Positions 25,632-34,828 of a stretch of DNA of 42,834 nt are shown piece by piece. The notes beneath the pieces were generated by a model that was not told the DNA's origin, searched no databases, and saw nothing but the letters and a program-made list of their open reading frames with translations. The translations under genes and the position numbers were made by a program. Within the stretch, counting starts at the first letter, position 1. Each line of letters starts with the position of its first letter. This stretch comes from Bacillota bacterium (GTDB taxonomy: Bacteria; Bacillota; Limnochordia; DTU080; JAAYLA01): assembly GCA_012522135.1 (NCBI GenBank), contig JAAYLA010000324.1, positions 1 through 42,834 of the forward strand. The letters run 5' to 3'.

Positions 25632-28600
25632 ATGTCTCAGGTGTACGTATTGAAGCCCGATCCGAGCGAGGCGCGCCTCGGCCGCCTCTTCGCGCGCGTT
25701 GGCCTGGCGGACCGGTTGCCCGAAGGCGCGGCCGACGTCACGATCGAGCATGTCGAAATCCATCCATCCCGCGGGGAGTGGCGTGTCCAGCTGAGCCGCC
25801 TTGCCCTCGCGGACGATGTCAAGGCTGAGCTTGAGGCGGCGATCGCGCGGCATGGGGGAGACGTGCGGTTCGTCACGGTATGCGGACCCGCTGCGCAGCC
25901 TCACGCAGCAAAGACGGAAACGGACGCGTCGCGCCCGGCCGACGTGCCGCCCGGGGAACCGCCGGCGTTGGAAGACCACGATGCTCCGGCGCCGGAGGAT
26001 GACGACGCCTACATGGAGCGGGTCCTCGAGCTCGCTCAAGAGGTGCTGCAGGGGCGCTCGCTCGAGGTGAACGGGCGGCGAAAAGATGAGGACAACGGGA
26101 CCCGCGTGCTGCTCGGCGGCGAAGTGACACAGGAGCCCGTTGCCATGGCTGACGTCGTTGACGAGGAGCGCAGCGTCGTCGTCGAGGGCGAGGTTTTCTC
26201 GGTCGAGACCCGAGAGCTCCGTTCCGGGCGCACGTTGCTGAGTTTCGACTTTACCGACGGCACGGACAGCCTAACGGCCAAACTCTTCGTGGAGGAGAAC
26301 GGCAAGGAAATACTTGGCGCCGTCAAAGCGGGCGTGCGGGTGCGGGCCAGGGGCCCGGTGCAATACGACCGCTTTACGCAGGAGCTCGTCTTGATGCCCC
26401 ACGATCTCGTCGCCTTGCCTCCCAAGCGGGACCGGGTCGACGATGCCGAGGAAAAGCGAGTCGAGCTCCATTTGCACACGAAAATGAGCGCGCTGGACGG
26501 GGTCACGGACGTGGACGAGGTGATCGCGCTGGCCGCGGAATGGGGCCACCCGGCTATTGCGATCACGGACCACGGCGTGGTGCAGGCCTTTCCTCGCGCG
26601 TGGATGGCGGGACAAAAGCACGGCATTAAGGTGCTGCTAGGCGTCGAAGGTTATCTGGTGGAGACCCCTGACCATGACGAGCGGATGTACCATATCGTGC
26701 TGTTCGCTCAAAATAAGAAGGGGCTGGAAAATCTTTACCGCCTCGTTTCCTTGGCGCACATGGACTACTTCTACCGCCGCCCCCGTACGCCACGGGCAGT
26801 GCTGCAGGCTCATCGCGAAGGCATACTGGTCGGTTCCGCGTGCGAAGCCGGCGAGGTTTACCAGGCGGTTCTGAACGGAGTTCCCGACGAAGAGTTGCTG
26901 CGCATCGCTTCTTTTTATGACTACCTGGAGATCCAGCCACTCGACAACACGGCATTTCTGATCGAGAGTGGCAGGGTCAAAGACCGCGAGGCACTGCGCG
27001 ACATCAACCGGAAAATCGTGGAACTCGGCAGGCGTCTGGGCAAACCGGTCGTGGCGACGGGCGATGTGCATTTTCTCAAGCCCGAACACAGCATATTTCG
27101 GCAGATCGTCATGGCGGGCCACGGGTTCACCGACGTGGAACGGCCGACCCCGCTCTATCTGCGGACGACGAACGAGATGCTCGAAGAGTTTTCGTATTTG
27201 GGCGCGGAGGAGGCCAGGCGGGTCGTCATCGAGGCGCCGCGGGCGATCGCGGATTCCATCGAGGATTTGCGCCCGATTCCTGAAGGCTTCCACCCGCCGT
27301 ACTTGGACGGAGCGGAAGACGAGATCCGCCGCATGACCCTGGAGAACGCGCAGAAGATTTACGGGAATCCTTTGCCCGACGTCATCGCGGCCCGGGTGGA
27401 AAAGGAACTCGCCTCGATCATCGGCAATGGGTTCGCGTCGCTGTATCTCATCGCTTACAAGTTGGTAAAGAAATCGCTCGAGGACGGGTACCTGGTCGGC
27501 TCACGGGGCTCGGTCGGCTCGTCTTTTGTGGCGAACATGTGCGGCATCTCGGAGGTCAACCCGCTCCCGCCCCACTACGTTTGCCTGAAGTGCCATTACT
27601 TCGAGATGGTGGATGACGGTTCGGTAGGCGCCGGACCCGACCTGCCGCGCAAGAACTGTCCGGACTGCGGCGAGCCGCTGAAAAGGGACGGCTTCGACAT
27701 TCCTTTCGAGACGTTTTTGGGATTCGAAGGCGACAAGGTGCCTGACATCGACCTGAACTTCTCCGGGGAGTATCAAGCCCGGGCCCATAAGTTTGCCGAG
27801 GAACTGTTCGGCAAGGAGAATATTTACCGGGCCGGCACTATCGGTACCTTGGGTGAACGTACAGCCTACGGCTACGTGCGCAAGTTCCTCGAGGAGCACA
27901 ACAAGACCGCACGGAACGCCGAGGTCAATCGTCTTGTCAAAGGCATTACGGGTATTCGGCGTACGACGGGCCAGCACCCCGGGGGCTTGATGGTGTTGCC
28001 CAAAGGACGCGAGATCTACGAGTTCACCCCGATCCAATATCCCGCCAACGACCGGGAAAGCGGTGTCGTCACCACCCACTTTGAGTTTCAGATGATCCAC
28101 GATCAGCTCGTGAAACTCGACATGCTGGGTCACGACGGACCGACGGTCATCCGCATGCTCGAGGACCTGACCGGCGTGCCGCCCCTCAGCATTCCTTTGG
28201 ACGATCCGGACACCATGGCTATCTTCTCGGGTCTCGAAAGTTTGGGGATAGCGGAGCGAGACGCCGGCGGCAAAGTGGGTACTCTCGGCATTCCCGAGTA
28301 CGGAACCAGTTTCGTCCGGCAGATGCTGGAGGATACGCGTCCTAAGACCTTTGCCGACCTCGTGCGGATCATGGGCCTGTCCCACGGTACGGACGTGTGG
28401 CTGAACAACGCCCAGGATCTAGTGCGGAGCGGGACGGTCACCCTCTCTGAGACGATCGCAGCCCGCGACGACATCATGACTTACTTGATTCGTAAAGGTC
28501 TCGAGCCGAAGACGGCCTTTAAGATAATGGAGCAAGTGCGGAAGGGCAGAGGCCTGACGCCCGAGGACGAAGCGGTGATGAAGGAGCACCAGGTGCCCGG

Positions 28601-29162
28601 TTGGTACATCGAGTCGTGCAAGAAAATCAGTTACCTGTTCCCCAAGGCGCACGCCGTCGCTTACGCGATGATGGCCTTTTACACCGCCTACTACAAGGTC
28701 CACCATCCCCTGGCCTTCTATGCGACGTATTTTACCATCAAGGTAGACGATTGCGATGCCGGTGTGTTGATCCGGGACGCCGAGACGCTCCGCAAGATGG
28801 TTGAGGACATCGAGCGCAAAGGAAACGATGCGACCGCCAAGGAAAAAAGTGTGGCCACGGTGCTCGAGGTCGCCATCGAAGCGAAGGCCAGAGGTGTCGA
28901 GTTCTTGCCGATCGACCTATATAAATCGAAGGCACGCGAGTTTCAAATCGTCGGCGACGCGCTGCTGCCGCCTCTGGCGTCCGTGCCGGGCATCGGTATT
29001 TCGGCCGCCGAGAGCATCGTTGCCGCAAGGGAAGCCGGCGAGTTTACCAGCATCGAAGATCTGCGGCGGCGCTCGGGCGCGACGAAAACCGTCATCGAAG
29101 CGCTGGCTGAACACGGCTGTCTAGAAGGTCTGTCAGAGACCGATCAGTTGACGCTCTTTTGA
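25632..29162 (+). CDS. polC: DNA polymerase III PolC-type alpha subunit lacking the exonuclease domain
   Basis: 1176 aa, against about 1440 in Bacillus. This is the replicative polymerase of Bacillota. In order: variable N-domain (1-150), OB fold (about 180-265), PHP domain (about 278-500), a zinc-binding insert (CLKCHYF...CPDCG near 665-685), palm with catalytic D705 and D707 (PDIDLNF), fingers, and a C-terminal helix-hairpin-helix (VPGIGISAAESI) ending in a beta-clamp-like QLTLF. The DnaQ-like exonuclease normally inserted in PHP is absent: GVEGYLV (to ~342) is joined by about ten residues to YHIVLFAQNKKGL (from 353). PHP ligand positions H280, H282, D289, H314, E339, H354, C404, D478 and H480 all appear present. 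ATG 25632 follows AAGGAG by 10 bases. Confidence 0.95.
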   Translation: MSQVYVLKPDPSEARLGRLFARVGLADRLPEGAADVTIEHVEIHPSRGEWRVQLSRLALADDVKAELEAAIARHGGDVRFVTVCGPAAQPHAAKTETDASRPADVPPGEPPALEDHDAPAPEDDDAYMERVLELAQEVLQGRSLEVNGRRKDEDNGTRVLLGGEVTQEPVAMADVVDEERSVVVEGEVFSVETRELRSGRTLLSFDFTDGTDSLTAKLFVEENGKEILGAVKAGVRVRARGPVQYDRFTQELVLMPHDLVALPPKRDRVDDAEEKRVELHLHTKMSALDGVTDVDEVIALAAEWGHPAIAITDHGVVQAFPRAWMAGQKHGIKVLLGVEGYLVETPDHDERMYHIVLFAQNKKGLENLYRLVSLAHMDYFYRRPRTPRAVLQAHREGILVGSACEAGEVYQAVLNGVPDEELLRIASFYDYLEIQPLDNTAFLIESGRVKDREALRDINRKIVELGRRLGKPVVATGDVHFLKPEHSIFRQIVMAGHGFTDVERPTPLYLRTTNEMLEEFSYLGAEEARRVVIEAPRAIADSIEDLRPIPEGFHPPYLDGAEDEIRRMTLENAQKIYGNPLPDVIAARVEKELASIIGNGFASLYLIAYKLVKKSLEDGYLVGSRGSVGSSFVANMCGISEVNPLPPHYVCLKCHYFEMVDDGSVGAGPDLPRKNCPDCGEPLKRDGFDIPFETFLGFEGDKVPDIDLNFSGEYQARAHKFAEELFGKENIYRAGTIGTLGERTAYGYVRKFLEEHNKTARNAEVNRLVKGITGIRRTTGQHPGGLMVLPKGREIYEFTPIQYPANDRESGVVTTHFEFQMIHDQLVKLDMLGHDGPTVIRMLEDLTGVPPLSIPLDDPDTMAIFSGLESLGIAERDAGGKVGTLGIPEYGTSFVRQMLEDTRPKTFADLVRIMGLSHGTDVWLNNAQDLVRSGTVTLSETIAARDDIMTYLIRKGLEPKTAFKIMEQVRKGRGLTPEDEAVMKEHQVPGWYIESCKKISYLFPKAHAVAYAMMAFYTAYYKVHHPLAFYATYFTIKVDDCDAGVLIRDAETLRKMVEDIERKGNDATAKEKSVATVLEVAIEAKARGVEFLPIDLYKSKAREFQIVGDALLPPLASVPGIGISAAESIVAAREAGEFTSIEDLRRRSGATKTVIEALAEHGCLEGLSETDQLTLF

Positions 29163-29166
29163 GTGA

Positions 29167-29195
29167 TTGCCAGGAGGCAACGGCCATGGTATACT
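29167..29195 (+). promoter_or_regulatory. Sigma-A type promoter for the rimP-nusA-infB operon
   Basis: TTGCCA (29167-29172), a 17-base spacer, then TATACT (29190-29195), again preceded by TGG (extended -10). It starts 5 bases after the polC stop. Transcription should begin near 29202, leaving a leader of about 118 bases before rimP. Confidence 0.78.
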
Positions 29196-29240
29196 ATGGC
29201 CGAGGCTTTAGTGACTTTTTCGTGCCGATCTCGTCTTTGC

Positions 29241-29268
29241 CGAAAGAGTGGGGAAACCCACTCTTTCG
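29241..29268 (+). promoter_or_regulatory. Stable GAAA-capped hairpin in the rimP-nusA leader
   Basis: Twelve perfect pairs (29241-29252 with 29257-29268) close a GAAA tetraloop. GTGAC (29211-29215) can pair with GTCAC (29273-29277) outside it, enclosing the hairpin. No T run follows, so this is not a standard terminator. It could be an RNA-stability element, a protein-binding site or part of nusA-operon control; no function is shown by the sequence. Confidence 0.55.
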
Positions 29269-29319
29269 TAATGTCACGGCAAACGCGGGGCGGACACGGT
29301 GCGCAAGAGGGGGCAGCTC

Positions 29320-29787
29320 ATGACGCAGAATAGTGTCGTCGAAGCCGTAAGGCAGCTCGTCGAGCCGATCGTCGAAGATCTCGGCCTTGAACTCGTCGAG
29401 GTGACTTACGGCAACGAGCAGGGGCGTTGGATTCTCCGGCTGACCATCGACGGTCCCGAGGGCATCGGTCACGAAGAGTGCCGGCGCGTGAGCGAAGCGG
29501 TCGACGGTCCCCTCGATGAGGCCGATCCCGTGCCGGGCAGTTATTACTTAGAGGTCTCCTCGCCCGGGTTGGACCGGCCCTTGGTGAAGCCGGAGCACTT
29601 CGTTCGGTTTGCGGGCGAAAGGGTACGGATCCGCACCGCCGTCCCCATCGACGGCCGACGCAACTGGACGGGGCGGCTGAACGGTCTCGACGGGGATAAG
29701 GTGCTGCTCACCGTCGACGGCGGGCAGGAAGCGGCGTTGCCGCTCGAGCAAATCGCCCGGGCCCGTTTGGTACCCGACCTTTCGTGA
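29320..29787 (+). CDS. rimP: Ribosome maturation factor RimP
   Basis: RimP helps 30S maturation. The 155-residue product matches B. subtilis YlxS in length. It has the N-terminal domain LVEPIVEDLGLELVEVTYG with RWILRLTIDGPEGIGHEECR, the junction YYLEVSSPGLDRPLVKPEHF, and a C-terminal Sm-like domain. ATG 29320 follows AGAGGGGG; an in-frame GTG at 29299 would put that site inside the gene. It is first in the rimP-nusA-ylxR-ylxQ-infB operon. Confidence 0.95.
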   Translation: MTQNSVVEAVRQLVEPIVEDLGLELVEVTYGNEQGRWILRLTIDGPEGIGHEECRRVSEAVDGPLDEADPVPGSYYLEVSSPGLDRPLVKPEHFVRFAGERVRIRTAVPIDGRRNWTGRLNGLDGDKVLLTVDGGQEAALPLEQIARARLVPDLS

Positions 29788-29841
29788 GCTGCGGCAGGCG
29801 GAGTTCACGGTCATAAGGCACTTGCACAGGAGGAGCACAGC

Positions 29842-31515
29842 ATGAACCTGGAGCTGGTAGGCGCCCTAAACGAATTGGAAAAAGAACGGGGCATCTCGAA
29901 GGAGATCCTCTTCGAGGCGATCGAGGCGGCAATTGTCTCGGCCTATAAGCGGCATTACGGCAACACGCTCAACGTGCGCGTCGACCTGAACGAGCGCACC
30001 GGCGAAATTCGCGTCTTTGCCCGCAAAGACGTAGTCGACGAGGTGCTCGATGAACCGAACGAGATCTCGCTCGAAGACGCGAAGGCCATCGATCCCAATT
30101 ACGAGCTCGACGACATCGTCGAGATCGAGGTGACGCCGAAAGATTTCGGAAGGATCGCCGCGCAGACGGCCAAGCAAGTGGTCATTCAGCGTATCCGCGA
30201 GGCCGAACGGGCCTTGATATACGAGGAGTTCTCGAACCGGGAAGGCGACATCATGACCGGTATCGTGCAGCGCCACGAGTACCGGAGCGTCATGGTCGAT
30301 TTGGGCAAGGTGGAAGCGGTCATGCCTCCATCGGAGCAAGTGCCCAGAGAGCAGTACACCCCCGGCACCCGTCTGAAGGTGTACGTCACCGAGGTCCGGC
30401 AGACGACGAAAGGGCCGCAAGTGTACGTTTCCCGCACCCATCCGGGTCTGCTCGGACGCCTTTTTGAACTCGAAGTGCCCGAGATTCACGACGGTATCGT
30501 CGAGATCAAGGCGATCAGCCGGGAGCCGGGCAACCGCTCGAAGATTGCCGTCGCCTCGAATGATCGCAACGTAGATCCCGTCGGTGCCTGCGTGGGGCCT
30601 CGAGGCATGCGGGTTCAAAGCATCGTGCAGGAGCTGCGCGGCGAGAAGATCGACATCATCGCCTGGGATCCGATGCCCGACCGCTTCATCGCCAATGCGT
30701 TAAGTCCGGCCAAAGTGGTCCGGGTGGTCATCGATCCCCAGGAGAAGTCGGCCCGGGCCGTCGTGCCCGACAACCAGCTGAGCCTGGCCATCGGGAAAGA
30801 AGGCCAGAACGCCCGGCTGGCTGCTCGGCTGACGGGCTGGAAGATCGATATCAAGAGCGAGACCCAGATGCGCGAGCTGGTCGCCCTCGAAGCGTTGCGT
30901 CCGAAGGAGAGTCCGATCCCGCCGGTTTCGGTGCTGGAGACGCAAGCGGAGGAGCCGGTTGAAATCGAACCGGTCGACGAGGAAGTCCTCGCCGTACGGG
31001 GCGACTTCGCAGGCGAAGATCTGTATGCGGACGATGCCGGAGCCGTCTCCGAGGACCTCGATTTCGATGAGACCCTCGAGCCGGAGACCGACTTCGTGTT
31101 GGATGAAGGGGCGGACGAGTCCGAGGAAGACGGCGCCGCATACGACGAAGCCGGATACGACGAGTACGATCCCGACGAGGAAACCATCGAAGACGACGAG
31201 GACGAAGAGGACGCCGAGCCGGTCGCACCCGCCAAGCCCAAGCGGAAGCGTGCGCCGAAGCGCGACGAGTTGCAAGATATCCTGGAGGAAGTGGACAGCC
31301 TGGCAGAGGAGCCGTTGCCCTCGCTGTTCCAGGAGGATGACGAGGAGCTCGAATCGGTGCCCACGCCCACCGCGCCCATTCCGGTGCCTCGGATCGACAC
31401 GAAGGCGTTGAAACGCACGATCAAACGAGGCGACCAAGGGCGCGAGGAAAAGCGCGTGATCAAGGACCTGTCCGAGCTGGCCAAGCTCATTAGAAGAGAA
31501 GAAGAAAAGGACTGA
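29842..31515 (+). CDS. nusA: Transcription termination/antitermination factor NusA with long acidic tail
   Basis: 557 aa. NusA binds RNA polymerase and nascent RNA to control pausing and termination. The core (1-~348) is normal: N-domain (ILFEAIEAAIVSAYKRHYG), S1 domain (GIVQRHEYRSVMVDLGKVEA), and KH1/KH2 (DPVGACVGPRGMRVQSIV; LAIGKEGQNARLAARLTGWK). B. subtilis NusA ends near residue 371. Here about 200 more residues follow: a very acidic stretch (about 370-460, Asp/Glu/Tyr-rich), a short Lys/Arg patch (KPKRKRAPKRDE), a Pro-rich link, and a charged basic/acidic end. No AR1/AR2 repeats of the E. coli type are evident. ATG 29842 follows AGGAGG. Confidence 0.95.
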   Translation: MNLELVGALNELEKERGISKEILFEAIEAAIVSAYKRHYGNTLNVRVDLNERTGEIRVFARKDVVDEVLDEPNEISLEDAKAIDPNYELDDIVEIEVTPKDFGRIAAQTAKQVVIQRIREAERALIYEEFSNREGDIMTGIVQRHEYRSVMVDLGKVEAVMPPSEQVPREQYTPGTRLKVYVTEVRQTTKGPQVYVSRTHPGLLGRLFELEVPEIHDGIVEIKAISREPGNRSKIAVASNDRNVDPVGACVGPRGMRVQSIVQELRGEKIDIIAWDPMPDRFIANALSPAKVVRVVIDPQEKSARAVVPDNQLSLAIGKEGQNARLAARLTGWKIDIKSETQMRELVALEALRPKESPIPPVSVLETQAEEPVEIEPVDEEVLAVRGDFAGEDLYADDAGAVSEDLDFDETLEPETDFVLDEGADESEEDGAAYDEAGYDEYDPDEETIEDDEDEEDAEPVAPAKPKRKRAPKRDELQDILEEVDSLAEEPLPSLFQEDDEELESVPTPTAPIPVPRIDTKALKRTIKRGDQGREEKRVIKDLSELAKLIRREEEKD

Positions 31516-31526
31516 GGAGCGTGGCT

Positions 31527-31796
31527 GTGAAACCGCGTCGCATTCCGCAGCGGACGTGTGTGGGTTGCCGAACCGTACGACCCAAGAGGGAGCTCATAAG
31601 GGTAGTGCGCAGGCCGACCGGTGAAATCGAAGTCGACTTTACCGGAAAAGTGCCGGGCCGGGGCGCTTACATCTGCCCCGACGTAGAGTGCCTGCGCGCG
31701 GCCGTAAAAGGGCGACGCCTTGATCGGGCCCTGGAGCGCACCGTAGACGATGATACGCTGCGGATCTTGGAGGAGCACTTGACGGCGCGTGCGTGA
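31527..31796 (+). CDS. ylxR: YlxR/RnpM family RNA-binding protein
   Basis: 89 aa. The family signature is RTCVGCRTVRPKRELIRVV followed by GRGAYICPDVECLRAA. B. subtilis YlxR has been reported to bind RNase P RNA and modulate RNase P (renamed RnpM). GTG 31527 is chosen because GAGGAG (31514-31519) lies 7 bases before it; GTG 31521 in the same frame is too close to that site. It sits between nusA and ylxQ, its standard place, and overlaps ylxQ by 8 bases. Confidence 0.92.
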   Translation: MKPRRIPQRTCVGCRTVRPKRELIRVVRRPTGEIEVDFTGKVPGRGAYICPDVECLRAAVKGRRLDRALERTVDDDTLRILEEHLTARA

Positions 31797-32106
31797 CGAC
31801 AAGGTCTACACGATGTTGGGTTTGGCGCAGCGGGCGGGGGGCGTCGCGTCGGGTGAGGCGGCAGTGGCAGCCTCGTTGGGAAGGGGCAAGGCGCGCCTTG
31901 TCATCCTGGCACACGACGCGTCGGAGAACACCGTGCGCCGTTTCCGGTCCTTAGCGCAACAACAAAATGTGCCGTATGTGTTTTTTGGAACGAAGGAGTC
32001 GCTGGGGCATGCCATCGGCAAGGCCCCGCGAGCTGCCCTCGCGGTGGAAGACCGGCGCTTTGCGCAAACGCTCAGAGGGCTCTTGACGGAAGGGAAATTG
32101 AGGTGA
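31789..32106 (+). CDS. ylxQ: L7Ae/L30e-family protein YlxQ
   Basis: 105 aa. The L7Ae fold is recognised from [37 protein letters not shown] and [18 protein letters not shown]. Family members bind kink-turn RNA; the cellular target of YlxQ is not settled. GTG 31789 overlaps the end of ylxR, with GGAGG about 15 bases upstream, so translation may depend on coupling. infB begins 7 bases after the stop. Confidence 0.92.
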   Translation: MRDDKVYTMLGLAQRAGGVASGEAAVAASLGRGKARLVILAHDASENTVRRFRSLAQQQNVPYVFFGTKESLGHAIGKAPRAALAVEDRRFAQTLRGLLTEGKLR

Positions 32107-32113
32107 TGCCTTG

Positions 32114-34819
32114 ATGGCAAAGATGCGCGTTTACGAACTGGCCAACAGCCTGGGGATCGAAGTGGAGCGAGCGATCCGCCTGCTGCAGCAGGTGGGTGCG
32201 TCGCCGCGCAACCACATGAGCGTGGTCGAGCGCGTGCCTGCCCGCAGGGTGAGGCAGCTGCTCAAGCAAAACAAGAATGCGGCCTTACCCGAGACCCAGC
32301 TGCAACAGGTAGAGCCCGTGATCGTGGCCCCGCCGCCCGGTGAGGCCGTCGCGGAAACCGACGGTGCCGCGAAGAAGGCGGCAGATCCGCCGCGGGAAAA
32401 GGCCACGGCCTCGGCTCCCGCGCCGGCCGCGCAGGACAAGACGCCGGCAAAGGACGACGCTCAGGCTCCCGCGGAGCCCGAACGCAAGGAAGAGGCACCG
32501 GCAGCTGCGCGGTCCGCCGCCGGTGCCGCCGAGCCCAAGGCTTTTGACGCGCCCGCGGCGGCCAAGTCGACCGCATCTGCCGAGGCTTCGCCGAAGGTGA
32601 CACCTCTTCCCTCTTCCGAGCAGGAAACAAAGCCCGCCGGGAGCGCCTCCGAGGCGCCGGCAAAGTCTGCAGCATCGCGGCAGCGTGCGGACGCCGACAA
32701 AGATAAGGAGAGCACCCGGGTAGCCAAGCCGGCAGGCGAAGCCGCGGCGTCCGCTGCGCCCCAGCGTGAGCAGGCGCCCGGGGCCGACATGCCCGTTGAG
32801 AAGAAGCAGCCGAAAGCTGCGGCGCAGCCGGCGGCCGCATCCCGTTCGACGCCGCGGCCTACAGCAAAGGCTGCAGCTGCCAAGCCCGCCCCGGCGCGTG
32901 CACGACGGACGGCAGCCGTGGAAGTCGACCAGGACGACGATGTACCCCGGAGCAAGGGGCGACCTGACGCTCGCCGAGGCGGTAAGGCGGATAAGGCCGA
33001 GGCTCCGGCCGGGGGCAGGCGCCAGCGTAAGCGGGCCGCGGCCAAGGCACAGACCGACCGGCGCGCGCCCGCGCGGCCGACCGGTCCCGTGGAGATTCCC
33101 GACAGCCTCACGGTCAATGAGCTGGCCGAGCTCCTTGGGATTCCGGCTACGACGATCATCATGAAGCTGATGGAAGCCGGCGTGATGGCGGCCATCAACC
33201 AGAGTATCGAGTTTGAAGTGGCTGCGCGCGTGGCCGAGAAATTAGGTTACGAGGTCACGCGGCCCGAGAAACCTACCATCGGCGTCGGGCGCCTCGACGA
33301 CGACGAAGAGAACCTGAAGCCGAGGCCGCCCGTCGTGACGATCATGGGCCACGTAGATCACGGCAAGACGACGTTGCTCGACGCCATCCGGCAGACGAAG
33401 GTGGCCGAGCAGGAGGCCGGAGGCATCACGCAGCACATTGGTGCGTATCAAGTGGAGTCAAACGGGCAAAAGATCACGTTCCTCGACACGCCCGGGCACG
33501 AGGCCTTTACCGCGATGCGCTCGCGTGGTGCTCAAGTGACCGACATAGCCGTGCTCGTAGTGGCCGCCGACGATGGCGTGATGCCCCAAACGGTCGAGGC
33601 AATCAATCACGCAAAAGCGGCCGATGTGCCCATCATCGTGGCCATCAACAAGATTGACCGGCCTGGGGCCAACTCGGAACGGATCAAGCAGCAACTCGTC
33701 GACCACGGCCTCATTCCGGAGGAATGGGGCGGCGACACCGTCTGCGTCGAGGTGTCGGCGCTGCAGGGCGAGGGTATCGACGAGCTGTTGGAGATGATCT
33801 TGCTCGTAGCCGAGCTGCGTGAGCTCAAGGCGAATCCCGACCGCCCGGCGGTGGGTGTCGTGATCGATGCTCAGCTGGACAAAGCCCGCGGCCCCGTCGC
33901 CACGGTGCTCGTTCAGGCCGGCACATTGCGGGTCGGCGACAACATCGTGGCCGGTTCGGTGTACGGAAGGGTCCGGGCGATGCACGACGAGCACGGCTCG
34001 ACCGTCGACGAGGCTGGACCGTCCCGGCCCGTTGAGGTATTGGGTCTCGGCGACGTGCCGAAGGCCGGCGATCTCGTCGAGGTCGTCGCGGATGAAAGGA
34101 CGGCGCGCCAGATGGCCGAGGAGCGCGCTGCCAAAGAGCGTGACGAATCGCAGCGTGCCGGACGCATCCGCCTCTCGGAGATTTACTCGAAGAGCCAGGC
34201 GGGCGAAGTCAAGGACCTCTACCTGTTGATCAAAGCCGACGTGCAGGGCTCCGTCGAGGCTCTGCGCCAGTCGGTTGAAAAGATCAAGTCGGACGAAGTC
34301 CGCATCAACGTCATTCACGCGGCTGTAGGCGGCATCACCGAATCCGACGTTGCCCTGGCCGCCGCTTCCGACGCCGTCATCATCGGCTTCAATGTGCGGC
34401 CTGAGTCGGCGGCGCGGCGTGCCGCGGACCGGGAAGACGTCGAGATCCGGCTCTATCGTGTCATTTACGAGGCGATTGAGGATATCGAAGCCGCGATCGA
34501 AGGCATGCTCGAGCCCACCTACGAAGAGGTCGTGTTGGGACGGGCAGAGGTGCGGGCCACCTTCCGGGTGCCCAACGTCGGAGTGGTCGCCGGTTGCTAC
34601 GTCACGGAAGGCAGGATAGTACGACAGGCGGAAGCGCGCCTCATCCGCGACCACGTCGTGATCCACGAAGGCAAGCTCGCCTCGCTCAAGCGGTTCAAAG
34701 ACGACGTGCGCGAGGTGCAGGAAGGATACGAGTGCGGGATCGGCTTCGAACGGTTCCAGGATATTAAAGAAGGGGACATCATCGAGGCCTTCCGCATGGA
34801 GGAAGTGAAGAAGGGTTAA
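32114..34819 (+). CDS. infB: Translation initiation factor IF-2
   Basis: 901 aa. IF-2 is the GTPase that places fMet-tRNA on the 30S subunit and promotes subunit joining. It has an N-terminal IF2_N helix set ([20 protein letters not shown]), then a long Ala/Pro/Lys/Glu-rich disordered linker (about 55-320). A second IF2_N module ([20 protein letters not shown]) and the G domain follow, with GHVDHGKTT near residue 412, [12 protein letters not shown], and NKIDRPGA. Domains II, III and IV end with [23 protein letters not shown] 32114 follows GAGGTGA by about 8 bases; TTG 32111 is rejected. The linker length is typical of G+C-rich genomes. Confidence 0.97.
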   Translation: MAKMRVYELANSLGIEVERAIRLLQQVGASPRNHMSVVERVPARRVRQLLKQNKNAALPETQLQQVEPVIVAPPPGEAVAETDGAAKKAADPPREKATASAPAPAAQDKTPAKDDAQAPAEPERKEEAPAAARSAAGAAEPKAFDAPAAAKSTASAEASPKVTPLPSSEQETKPAGSASEAPAKSAASRQRADADKDKESTRVAKPAGEAAASAAPQREQAPGADMPVEKKQPKAAAQPAAASRSTPRPTAKAAAAKPAPARARRTAAVEVDQDDDVPRSKGRPDARRGGKADKAEAPAGGRRQRKRAAAKAQTDRRAPARPTGPVEIPDSLTVNELAELLGIPATTIIMKLMEAGVMAAINQSIEFEVAARVAEKLGYEVTRPEKPTIGVGRLDDDEENLKPRPPVVTIMGHVDHGKTTLLDAIRQTKVAEQEAGGITQHIGAYQVESNGQKITFLDTPGHEAFTAMRSRGAQVTDIAVLVVAADDGVMPQTVEAINHAKAADVPIIVAINKIDRPGANSERIKQQLVDHGLIPEEWGGDTVCVEVSALQGEGIDELLEMILLVAELRELKANPDRPAVGVVIDAQLDKARGPVATVLVQAGTLRVGDNIVAGSVYGRVRAMHDEHGSTVDEAGPSRPVEVLGLGDVPKAGDLVEVVADERTARQMAEERAAKERDESQRAGRIRLSEIYSKSQAGEVKDLYLLIKADVQGSVEALRQSVEKIKSDEVRINVIHAAVGGITESDVALAAASDAVIIGFNVRPESAARRAADREDVEIRLYRVIYEAIEDIEAAIEGMLEPTYEEVVLGRAEVRATFRVPNVGVVAGCYVTEGRIVRQAEARLIRDHVVIHEGKLASLKRFKDDVREVQEGYECGIGFERFQDIKEGDIIEAFRMEEVKKG

Positions 34820-34828
34820 GGGCTGAGC

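Noticed and set aside
29241-29268. The perfect hairpin as an intrinsic terminator for polC.
   Set aside because: It lies downstream of the rimP promoter and is not followed by a T run; it is better regarded as a leader element.
30615-31802. 395-codon minus-strand frame opposite the acidic NusA tail, Ser-rich.
   Set aside because: It reflects GAC/GAG-rich codons read backwards (Ser/Val/Leu); the plus-strand tail is in frame with NusA, followed by correctly placed ylxR.
32280-33080. Long Ala/Pro/Lys/Glu-rich segment of IF-2 as a possible insertion or repeat array.
   Set aside because: Long low-complexity linkers between IF2_N and the G domain are normal in G+C-rich bacteria, and no exact repeats are visible.
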